A stretch of DNA of 7,802 bases, taken from positions 1-7,802 of the forward strand of contig JAUSJJ010000063.1 in assembly GCA_030647705.1 (NCBI GenBank), written 5' to 3'. The DNA comes from Dehalococcoidia bacterium. Lineage in GTDB: Bacteria > Chloroflexota > Dehalococcoidia > JAUSJJ01. This document shows positions 1-5,101 of this stretch, one piece after another (position 1 is the first letter of the stretch; each line of letters starts with the position of its first letter). The translations under genes were made by a program, and so were the position numbers. Under the pieces are notes generated by a model that saw only the letters and a list, made by a program, of their open reading frames with translations, was not told the origin of the DNA and did not search any database.

Positions 1-74
1 CGTCCCTGCCTGATTGCGCGGCGCGGAAGTCGTTCGTGGAACTCACCGAATATGTAGTGAAGCGCAGGGTATAG
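1..74 (+). CDS. possible C-terminal end of an upstream gene (partial)
   Basis: Reading from base 3, an open frame of 23 codons ends at the TAG at 72-74 and runs off the left edge. The visible tail includes KSFVELTEYVVKRRV, a plausible charged helical C-terminus, and most third positions are G or C, as in the neighbouring genes. The other two forward frames close sooner (TGA at 11-13, TAG at 55-57). The fragment is too short to assign a family or function. It could equally be chance open sequence; bases to the left of the window would settle it. Confidence 0.35.
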   Translation, partial: SLPDCAARKSFVELTEYVVKRRV

Positions 75-78
75 GGCT

Positions 79-166
79 TCTCTCATAAATCAGCTTCACC
101 CCGATTGCATCGGGGCTTCGCGAAGGCGAGAGACGGGGGAGACCATCTCGGCAAATGCGGGTTTGC
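79..166 (+). other. hairpin-rich region upstream of the flavoprotein gene
   Basis: Several inverted repeats follow one another. They are a perfect 7-bp stem with a 3-nt loop (99-105 with 109-115), the palindrome CTTCGCGAAG (116-125), CGAGA/TCTCG (127-131 with 146-150), and GCAAA/TTTGC (151-155 with 162-166). TCTCTC at 79-84 can also pair with GAGAGA at 128-133. That pairing shares bases with the CGAGA/TCTCG stem, so the two folds exclude each other. No T-run follows any stem, so a simple intrinsic terminator is unlikely. I do not recognise a known riboswitch. It may be a dispersed intergenic repeat or a structured leader. Confidence 0.5.
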
Positions 167-190
167 GCCGTCAATCGCTATTATCGGGAT

Positions 191-197
191 AGGGGAG
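191..197 (+). promoter_or_regulatory. ribosome binding site of the flavoprotein gene
   Basis: AGGGGAG lies 7 nt before the ATG at 205. It is a good Shine-Dalgarno match at standard spacing and supports that start. Confidence 0.7.
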
Positions 198-204
198 TCT
201 GTTA

Positions 205-852
205 ATGAAGATCTTAGGTGTCCTGGGCAGCCCACGAAAAAAGGGGAATAGCGAGATACTGCTGAACGAGGCTTTCAAAGGCGCGAAGGATGCCGGCGCT
301 GAGACCGAGCTGCTCCGGGTCAGCGATTACACCATTAAGCCCTGCGATGGCTGCCGGACGTGTTCCGAGAAGCTGAAGTGCCACCAGGACGATGACATGC
401 AGATACTCTATGACAAGCTGAGGGCGGCCGATGGGATCATCTTCGCCACGCCGGTCTACTTCTGGACCATCCCCGGCTATTTCAAGACCTTCATCGACCG
501 CACCTTCGCTCTCGTTTACCCGAACGCCCAGCTTGCCAACAAGATCGGCGGCGTGATCGTGGTGGCGGGGAGGACCGGGGAGACCCAGACCTCAAGCCTG
601 TTCTACCTGTTCTTTCAGGTACACCACATGTTCAGCGCCGACTACGTACACGGCTTCGGGCTGCTGAAAGGTGAGGTCAAGAGAGACGTTCACGCCATGA
701 AGAGCTCCTGGGAGCTGGGACGTCAGGTCAGTCTTATGGTCAAGCAGGGGTACAGATTCCCCGAAGAATATGACCGGGCGATCCATGCCCTGGTCCGGAA
801 GAAGTATGGCGTGCCGGTCTCCCCAGCAATGCAAACGCCGGAGAAACCCTAG
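205..852 (+). CDS. Isf-type iron-sulfur flavoprotein (NADPH-dependent FMN reductase family)
   Basis: This is a 215-residue cytosolic flavodoxin-fold protein. The N-terminus MKILGVLGSPRKKGNS is the classic flavin-phosphate loop of the FMN reductase family (GSPRKKGNS at 8-16). Cysteines 47, 50, 53 and 59 form the compact CX2CX2CX5C motif that binds a [4Fe-4S] cluster in archaeal and bacterial Isf proteins. ATPVYFWTIPGYFKTFIDR (81-99) matches the second FMN-binding segment. By family it should be an FMN and Fe-S electron carrier; partner and substrate cannot be read from sequence. The C-terminal part after about residue 150 is charged and slightly longer than in the shortest Isf proteins. The gene has a good Shine-Dalgarno and appears to be transcribed alone behind the structured region. 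It ends 9 bp from the convergent recO, with no clear terminator between them. Confidence 0.88.
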   Translation: MKILGVLGSPRKKGNSEILLNEAFKGAKDAGAETELLRVSDYTIKPCDGCRTCSEKLKCHQDDDMQILYDKLRAADGIIFATPVYFWTIPGYFKTFIDRTFALVYPNAQLANKIGGVIVVAGRTGETQTSSLFYLFFQVHHMFSADYVHGFGLLKGEVKRDVHAMKSSWELGRQVSLMVKQGYRFPEEYDRAIHALVRKKYGVPVSPAMQTPEKP

Positions 853-861
853 CTTCCGGCC

Positions 862-1638
862 TCAAGCTGAACCGGATAGCCCATCTCTCCTCAGTCTGTC
901 CAGGAAACGAACCGACCTGGCCTCTCCCTCCAACAAATAGCTGAGGTATCCCCTGATCACGCCCTCCACTTCTCGCGAGACCTCCGGCAGCAGCTTCAGG
1001 TTGCCGACAGCGCCGTATTCGCTGCGTTCCAGGAGCAGCAACGCTCTGAGCGCGCCGGACGATACCGGCCGGGCCGACGACACCGACAGGTGGCAGTTGG
1101 GGCAGAGCACGCCGCCGGCCCCGGCGCTGAAGTAGTTGGTGACCGGCTTCAGGAGTGCTCTGCAGCCAGGGCAGGACCGAAGCTGGGGACGGTAACCCAG
1201 GCAGCGCAGCAGGTGCAGCTCGAAATAGTGGCGGTTGAGCTCGGGGGACTGCCCCTCCTCGAACCGGCTCAACGTGTTCAGCAAGAGATCGAAAAGCGGC
1301 GGGTTTTCGATGTTCTCACCGGTGAAGGAGTCAACCAGGTCTGCCGCATATATCGCGCAGCCGGTCAGCCACAGGTTCTCCTTCAGACTGGAGAAACCGT
1401 GCACGGTCTGGCCTTGATCGATCACATCCAGATTACGTCCGCGGGCCAGCACCAACATGCAGTGGTTCAGGGTCTCCAGATGGCCGGAGAGCCTGCTTCG
1501 GGCGCGGCGGATGCCCTTGGCTACGGCGCGAACCTTGCCCAGGTTGGGGGTATAGAGGGTGATGATCTTATCGGCTTCACCGAGGTTGATCTGCCTCAGC
1601 ACGATGGCTGCCGTCTTGTAGATCCTGGGAGGTGGCAT
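862..1638 (-). CDS. recO: DNA repair protein RecO
   Basis: This 258-residue protein is of normal RecO length. The N-terminal OB-fold starts with YKTAAIVLRQINLGEADKIITLYT (7-30) and continues through GKVRAVAKGIRR (34-45), both typical of RecO. The helical middle contains YFELHLLRCLGYRP (138-151). It leads into a zinc finger with C156, C159, C179 and C182 (CPGC and CPNC), as in the zinc-binding RecO subgroup. RecO anneals single strands and, with RecR, displaces SSB so RecA can load during RecF-pathway repair. It is the last gene of the dnaX-ybaB-recR-recO operon. Its ATG lies 7 bp after recR, with only a weak upstream GGAA as ribosome site, so translational coupling to recR is likely. The ATG fits because the family's YKT motif begins seven residues in. 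Confidence 0.95.
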   Translation of the reverse strand: MPPPRIYKTAAIVLRQINLGEADKIITLYTPNLGKVRAVAKGIRRARSRLSGHLETLNHCMLVLARGRNLDVIDQGQTVHGFSSLKENLWLTGCAIYAADLVDSFTGENIENPPLFDLLLNTLSRFEEGQSPELNRHYFELHLLRCLGYRPQLRSCPGCRALLKPVTNYFSAGAGGVLCPNCHLSVSSARPVSSGALRALLLLERSEYGAVGNLKLLPEVSREVEGVIRGYLSYLLEGEARSVRFLDRLRRDGLSGSA

Positions 1639-1645
1639 CGGCTGA

Positions 1646-2257
1646 CTACATTTCCTGTCTGCCGTCTAGGGCGCGGCCCAGCGTCACCTCGTCGGCGTAC
1701 TCCAGGTCACCGCCCACGGGCAGACCCCTGGCCAAGCGAGTCACCCTTAGCCCCAGTGGAGTCACCATCCGGTGCAGATACATGGCGGTGGCGTCTCCCT
1801 CCAGGTTGGGGTTTGTGGCCAACACCAGTTCCTGCACGCCGCCGACGTTCAACCGGGCCATCAGGTCCTTGATCTTGAGCTGGTCAGGCCCGATCCCTTC
1901 GAGGGGCGAGATGAGGCCGTGGAGCACGTGGTACAGACCTTTGTAACGTCCGGTCCGCTCCAGCGCCAGGATATCGAGGGGCTCAGCCACCACGCAGACC
2001 CTGGAATGGTCCCGCGCCGGGTTCTGGCAGACGGGGCAGGGATCTGACTCGGTGATGTTCTGACACTGTGAACAGAGCACGATCTTCTCTTTGATGTCCA
2101 CGATAGCTTCGGCGAGGGCCCTGGCCTGGGCCTCCGGCGCCCTGAGCAGGAAATAGGCAAGCCGGGCCGCCGTCTTAGGGCCAACGCCGGGGAGCTGTTG
2201 AAGCTCCTCCATCAGCCGGGAGACCGGCGCCGCTGTGGAAACGAAACCTGTACCCAC
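1646..2257 (-). CDS. recR: recombination mediator protein RecR
   Basis: The protein has 203 residues, standard for RecR. Domains in order: a helix-hairpin-helix (LPGVGPKTAARLAYF, 22-36); a C4 zinc finger (C62, C65, C74, C77); a Toprim domain with VVAEPLDILALE (89-100; acidic residue E92) and ATNPNLEGDATAMYL (147-161; E153); and the C-terminal GLPVGGDLEYADEVTLGRAL (178-197). RecR forms a ring-like clamp and joins RecO, or RecF, at single-strand gaps to promote RecA loading. The start is a GTG at 2255-2257, chosen because GGAG lies 6 nt upstream and no in-frame ATG precedes the HhH motif. A hairpin-rich 207-bp gap separates it from ybaB. I see no convincing promoter in that gap, so it is probably on the dnaX transcript. 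Confidence 0.96.
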   Translation of the reverse strand: MGTGFVSTAAPVSRLMEELQQLPGVGPKTAARLAYFLLRAPEAQARALAEAIVDIKEKIVLCSQCQNITESDPCPVCQNPARDHSRVCVVAEPLDILALERTGRYKGLYHVLHGLISPLEGIGPDQLKIKDLMARLNVGGVQELVLATNPNLEGDATAMYLHRMVTPLGLRVTRLARGLPVGGDLEYADEVTLGRALDGRQEM

Positions 2258-2260
2258 TCA

Positions 2261-2267
2261 ACTCTCC
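2261..2267 (-). promoter_or_regulatory. ribosome binding site of recR (supports the GTG start)
   Basis: On the minus strand GGAGAGT precedes TGA-GTG, placing the GGAG core 6 nt before the GTG at 2257. This is the main reason to accept the non-ATG start. Confidence 0.65.
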
Positions 2268-2313
2268 ATAACTAGGCAGGGAAATACTGCATCGAGGCGT
2301 CGGGTATCACCAC

Positions 2314-2330
2314 CACCCTCGGTAAGGGTG
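2314..2330 (-). other. hairpin in the ybaB-recR gap
   Basis: CACCCT (2314-2319) and AGGGTG (2325-2330) make a perfect 6-bp stem with a 5-nt loop. It directly abuts the inverted-repeat element at 2330-2397. No T-run follows on the transcribed strand, so it is not a classical terminator. It could affect RNA stability or simply belong to the neighbouring repeat. Confidence 0.5.
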
Positions 2331-2397
2331 ACTCAAAAGTAACCTTCGACCATCCCCCAGACCCCCAGCAGGAAGTATCCTGCACCTCTTTTGAGAC
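2330..2397. repeat. 68-bp MITE-like element with terminal inverted repeats
   Basis: The ends are GACTCAAAAG (2330-2339) and CTTTTGAGAC (2388-2397), complementary at 9 of 10 positions with a perfect 8-bp core. Inside lies a perfect 6-bp hairpin, GCAGGA/TCCTGC (2368-2373 with 2378-2383). Next to it are two CCCCCAG tracts (2354-2360 and 2362-2368). It codes for nothing and sits between two co-directional genes of an otherwise tight operon. The form resembles small non-autonomous mobile or REP-type palindromic elements. No target-site duplication was confirmed, and only one copy is in the window, so repeat status is an inference. Confidence 0.45.
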
Positions 2398-2401
2398 GGA
2401 C

Positions 2402-2434
2402 TCTCTTGGTCCTCTCCCGCCAGAGGAGAAGAGA
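2402..2434 (-). other. stem-loop just after ybaB
   Basis: TCCTCT (2410-2415) pairs with AGAGGA (2422-2427). An outer 6-bp stem (2402-2407 with 2429-2434) is separated by a small internal loop, giving 12 bp in all with a 6-nt loop. It begins about 30 nt after the ybaB stop on the transcribed strand. No U-run follows, so termination is doubtful; partial attenuation or 3'-end protection of the dnaX-ybaB message is possible. Confidence 0.5.
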
Positions 2435-2464
2435 ACAATGTTGCGCTGCTTTGTCCAACCCGGC

Positions 2465-2773
2465 CTATGTCAGTCCCGGAATCCGAAGACCTCCGGTTAT
2501 GGAACTGAGGTGCTTCGAGGCCATCTCCTGGGACTTCTGCAACCCCTCGTTTACCGCGGCCAGCACCATGTCTTCCAGCATCTCCACATCACCGGCGGTC
2601 ACCACTTCCGGAGATATCTTTACCGATTTCACATTCTGGTCCCCGCTTACCACTACCGTGATCGCTCCTCCACCAGCGGTGGCCTCAACAGTCAGATCGG
2701 CCAGCTCTGCCTGTGCCTTGGCCAGCCTCTCCTGAAGCTTCTGCGCCTGGCGAAGCATATCCCTGTTCATCAT
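2465..2773 (-). CDS. ybaB: nucleoid-associated protein, YbaB/EbfC family
   Basis: The 102-residue protein matches the YbaB/EbfC family in length and pattern. It has an N-terminal amphipathic helix (MLRQAQKLQERLAKAQAELA, 6-25), the central strands with AGGGAITVVVSGDQNVKSVKISPEVV (33-58), and a C-terminal helix (LEDMVLAAVNEGLQKSQEMA, 65-84). A glycine and proline tail (GGLRIPGL) ends the protein. Family members are dimeric DNA-binding proteins associated with the nucleoid. The gene lies between dnaX and recR, as in many bacteria. Its first ATG overlaps the dnaX stop (ATGA), 8 nt after a GAGGAG ribosome site, so translation is probably coupled to dnaX. A second ATG follows immediately; the first has the better spacing. 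Confidence 0.93.
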   Translation of the reverse strand: MMNRDMLRQAQKLQERLAKAQAELADLTVEATAGGGAITVVVSGDQNVKSVKISPEVVTAGDVEMLEDMVLAAVNEGLQKSQEMASKHLSSITGGLRIPGLT

Positions 2774-4836
2774 ACGTTTTTCTCCTCAGTGACGATCCGG
2801 CCCCCAAACTTCATGGCCTCCTTGACCAGGTAGTTCTCCGGCCTCTCCTGTACCTGGGCGCTCAGATCTCCAGCCAAGACGCACCTCACACGATGAGGGG
2901 CCCCCAGCATGGCGCTCAGTATCTCCTCGGTCACCCGGCGGTTGACAGCCTCTTCAACCTTCTCCTTGTGAATCTTATGCTTGAACTCGAGCACCACGTT
3001 GTCCTGTTCGATGCCGGCGATGCGACAGGCGCTACGGAGCAGGGCTACTGCCGGAGTCCGCCTGATATGCTCGGGAGGCTCCTTGAGCCTTTTCTTCCAC
3101 TCTGCATTGAGCATGGCCACATCCGCCGCAGGTGAGATAGGATGGAGCTGCTCTCCACCGGTCGCAACGGGCGTTGCCTGCTTAACGGCCCCTGGCTGCT
3201 CGTGCGGCGCCGCCGGCCTGGCCACTGGCGGAGGCGGCGGCTTGGCGACGGACTGCGTCCTTCCCTCGAAGGGCACGGCGGCCTCTCGATGCGGCGCAGG
3301 CTTCACCTCTGGTCTGACAGACGCTTCCACCTTCTCCTTATGGATCTTGTGCTTGAACTCCAGTACCACGCTGTCCTGTTCAATTGCTGCTATTCGACAA
3401 GAGCTCCGGAGCAACGCCACAGCCGGGGTCCGTCTGATGTGTTCGGGCGGCTCTCTGAGCCTCTTTTTGAGTTCCACGTTGAGAGTCGCCACATCAGCCG
3501 AAGGAGATACCGCGTGAAACTGCTCTCCACCGGCCGCAACAGGCGCTGCCGGATTGACGACCCCTGGCTGCTCGTGCGGTGCCGGCCTGGCCACTGGCGG
3601 AGGCGGCGGCTTGGCGACGGGCTGCGTCCTTCCCTCGAAGGGCGCGGCCGCCTCCCTGGACGGCGCAGGCTTCACCTCTGGTCTGACAAGTGCCCCCGTC
3701 TTCACTTCACCGACTCTGAACTCGACGGCTTTGGCCTCAGCGACCCTGGCTTCGCCGGCGCTGCCCGCCAGCACACAGTCGGCCAGAGCCAGCTCAAGGG
3801 GCAGCGTGCTGTAGGAATCGGAGCGGAAACTGGCCTGTCCGAAGAGCTTGATCGCCTGGACAATGCCGGGCAGCGATGACCTGGCAGCCAGCGCCTTCAT
3901 CTCGGCCAGGCCCTCGGCGGTTATGTCAAGGGTGGCACCGGCCCCGCTCTTAACCAGAAGCACCCCCCGCAGGAAGTCTATCATCTCCCGATTGAACTGG
4001 TTGAGGTCGAGCCCATCCTCACTGGCCGAGTTGATGCTGGCCAGGCCACCAGAAAGGTCCTTGTCCAGCACCTGCTGCGCCAGCTTCCGCACCCTCGCAT
4101 CGCCCGTGATGCCCAGGACTTCCCGCACCTGGGCCAGGTCGATGGAGGCGCCACGCGAGGTCGCTATCTGTTCCAGAAGGTTCTCAGCGTCTCTGAGACT
4201 GCCGGTGGCGCTCCGCGCGATCAGAGAAAGCGCGTCGTCGCTAACCTCGATGCCTTCCTTCTGGCAGACATACCGCAACCTGCCGATCACGGCCGCAAGC
4301 GGTATGCGCTTGAAATCGAAACGCTGGCAGCGAGAGAGGATCGTGGCCGGTATCTTGTGTACCTCAGTAGTAGCCAGAATGAAGATGCTATGGGCCGGCG
4401 GCTCCTCCAGCGTCTTCAGCAGGGCATTGAAGGCAGGCTCGGTGAGCATGTGGACTTCGTCTATGATGTAGACCTTCATCCGTGCGGAGATGGGAGCGAA
4501 GTTGACCTTCTCCTTGAGCGCCCTGATCTCCTCGATGCCCCGGTTGCTGGCGGCGTCGATCTCGATAAGGTCGAGGGCGCGGCCCTCGTTGAAAGACTGG
4601 CACATGACGCAGGTATTGCAGGGTTCGCCCTTGCCGCCCTGCAGGCAGTTGACCGCCTTGGCCAGGATGCGCCCGGTGCTGGTCTTGCCCGTGCCCCTGG
4701 GGCCACAAAACAGATAGGCATGGGCCACCCGCCCAACCGAGAGTGCGTTCGCAAGCGTGGTGGTGACATGTTCCTGCCCCGCCACCTCACCGAGCATCTG
4801 GGGACGCCACTTGCGATAGAATACCTGGGATGTCAT
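2770..4836 (-). CDS. dnaX: DNA polymerase III subunit tau (DnaX) with a duplicated C-terminal module
   Basis: This 688-residue protein is the ATPase of the clamp loader, which opens the beta clamp and organises the replisome. The AAA+ domain shows Walker A GPRGTGKTS (45-53), a zinc module with C64, C73, C76 and C79, Walker B IIDEVHML (124-131), sensor 1 ATTE (155-158), the SRC arginine motif (168-170) and sensor 2 GSLRDAE (212-218). The collar domain follows to about residue 360. After it, a proline-rich linker plus the start of the C-terminal domain occurs twice in tandem (384-506 and 507-630), and a single 58-residue tail completes the second copy. No A-rich slippery run like those producing gamma in E. 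coli or Thermus is evident. The ATG lies about 23 nt after the predicted transcription start, with only a weak ribosome site. It is the first gene of its operon. Confidence 0.96.
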   Translation of the reverse strand: MTSQVFYRKWRPQMLGEVAGQEHVTTTLANALSVGRVAHAYLFCGPRGTGKTSTGRILAKAVNCLQGGKGEPCNTCVMCQSFNEGRALDLIEIDAASNRGIEEIRALKEKVNFAPISARMKVYIIDEVHMLTEPAFNALLKTLEEPPAHSIFILATTEVHKIPATILSRCQRFDFKRIPLAAVIGRLRYVCQKEGIEVSDDALSLIARSATGSLRDAENLLEQIATSRGASIDLAQVREVLGITGDARVRKLAQQVLDKDLSGGLASINSASEDGLDLNQFNREMIDFLRGVLLVKSGAGATLDITAEGLAEMKALAARSSLPGIVQAIKLFGQASFRSDSYSTLPLELALADCVLAGSAGEARVAEAKAVEFRVGEVKTGALVRPEVKPAPSREAAAPFEGRTQPVAKPPPPPVARPAPHEQPGVVNPAAPVAAGGEQFHAVSPSADVATLNVELKKRLREPPEHIRRTPAVALLRSSCRIAAIEQDSVVLEFKHKIHKEKVEASVRPEVKPAPHREAAVPFEGRTQSVAKPPPPPVARPAAPHEQPGAVKQATPVATGGEQLHPISPAADVAMLNAEWKKRLKEPPEHIRRTPAVALLRSACRIAGIEQDNVVLEFKHKIHKEKVEEAVNRRVTEEILSAMLGAPHRVRCVLAGDLSAQVQERPENYLVKEAMKFGGRIVTEEKNV
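2947..3318 (-). repeat. dnaX internal tandem repeat, copy B (C-terminal)
   Basis: This 372-bp unit encodes DnaX residues 507-630, from VRPEVKPAP through the PPPPP linker to KHKIHKEKVEEA. It is the second of two head-to-tail copies and carries one extra codon (ARPAAPHEQ versus ARPAPHEQ). Its sequence runs without a break into the remaining C-terminal residues, so this copy probably holds the intact domain. Confidence 0.92.
3319..3687 (-). repeat. dnaX internal tandem repeat, copy A (N-terminal)
   Basis: This 369-bp unit encodes DnaX residues 384-506 and differs from copy B at about 21 of 123 aligned residues. The best-kept blocks are EPPEHIRRTPAVALLRS and VVLEFKHKIHKEKVE. It stops in the middle of the domain and jumps directly to VRPEVKPAP of copy B. 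Both unit starts carry GTCAGACCAG-like DNA, which marks the junction. Confidence 0.92.
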
Positions 4837-4865
4837 GGAGAGACCGCCTTTTTGACCGTCATGCT

Positions 4866-4895
4866 ATTATACCCTTTGCCGGAGAGCCTTTTCAA
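4866..4895 (-). promoter_or_regulatory. sigma70-type promoter of the dnaX operon
   Basis: On the minus strand TTGAAA (4895-4890) is followed after 18 bp by a consensus TATAAT (4871-4866). Transcription would start near 4859, about 23 nt before the dnaX ATG. The -35 box matches TTGACA at five of six positions. It is the best promoter candidate ahead of the four-gene operon. Confidence 0.75.
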
Positions 4896-4960
4896 CCGGA
4901 AGATGACCGAACTTGGGACGCTTTCGGGGGAGAGCAGGCGCCATCCGAATGCCGATTGGT

Positions 4961-5009
4961 GCGCGTAGCCGTTCTGGATCTCAGGCCAAGCCCTCAAGTT
5001 GCTACGCGC
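4961..5009. promoter_or_regulatory. widely spaced 9-bp inverted repeat between divergent promoters (possible operator)
   Basis: GCGCGTAGC (4961-4969) and GCTACGCGC (5001-5009) are perfect inverted copies whose starts are 40 bp apart, close to four helical turns. They lie between the dnaX and folC promoters. Related pieces are nearby: GCGCCATC occurs directly at 4938-4945 and again at 5006-5013. The arrangement could be a paired operator or a long-loop RNA stem. No regulator can be named. Confidence 0.4.
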
Positions 5010-5059
5010 CATCAGTATGACACCACTGCGCCACATGAACTCTGTTCTTCGGACAGTCC

Positions 5060-5089
5060 TTGTCGCCTCATCCCGGCCGGTGCTATAAT
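5060..5089 (+). promoter_or_regulatory. sigma70-type promoter of folC
   Basis: A consensus TATAAT (5084-5089) is preceded by TGC, making an extended -10. A weaker TTGTCG (5060-5065) lies 18 bp upstream as the -35 box. Transcription should begin near 5096, only about 6 nt before the folC ATG at 5102, so the message would be almost leaderless. Confidence 0.7.
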
Positions 5090-5101
5090 GGCACGACTAA
5101 C

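Noticed and set aside
851..875. A shared bidirectional terminator between the flavoprotein gene and recO
   Set aside because: Only a 5-bp AGCTT/AAGCT stem with an 8-nt loop and two CCGG tetramers are present, with no T-run on either strand.
1090..1872. A 260-codon plus-strand open frame over recO and recR
   Set aside because: It is antisense to two well-supported genes, has low-complexity composition expected of a GC-rich shadow frame, and matches no family I recognise.
3463..3469. A C-AAA-AAG sequence in dnaX copy A as a possible -1 frameshift site for making gamma
   Set aside because: The first base is C rather than A, so the P-site tRNA would re-pair poorly. The -1 frame runs another 26 codons before a stop, and copy B has AAG-AAA instead. 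There is no upstream Shine-Dalgarno-like stimulator that I can identify.
4833..4862. A 9-codon leader peptide (MTVKKAVSP) whose stop overlaps the dnaX ATG
   Set aside because: Its ATG at 4862-4860 lies at or before the transcription start predicted from the TATAAT box (about 4859), so it would probably not be on the mRNA. It also has no ribosome site.
5037..5047. GAAC-TCT-GTTC as a LexA (SOS) box near the folC promoter
   Set aside because: The Gram-positive type LexA site needs a 4-nt spacer between GAAC and GTTC, and here it is 3 nt. The site is also on the folC side of the intergenic region and far from the dnaX-recRO promoter.
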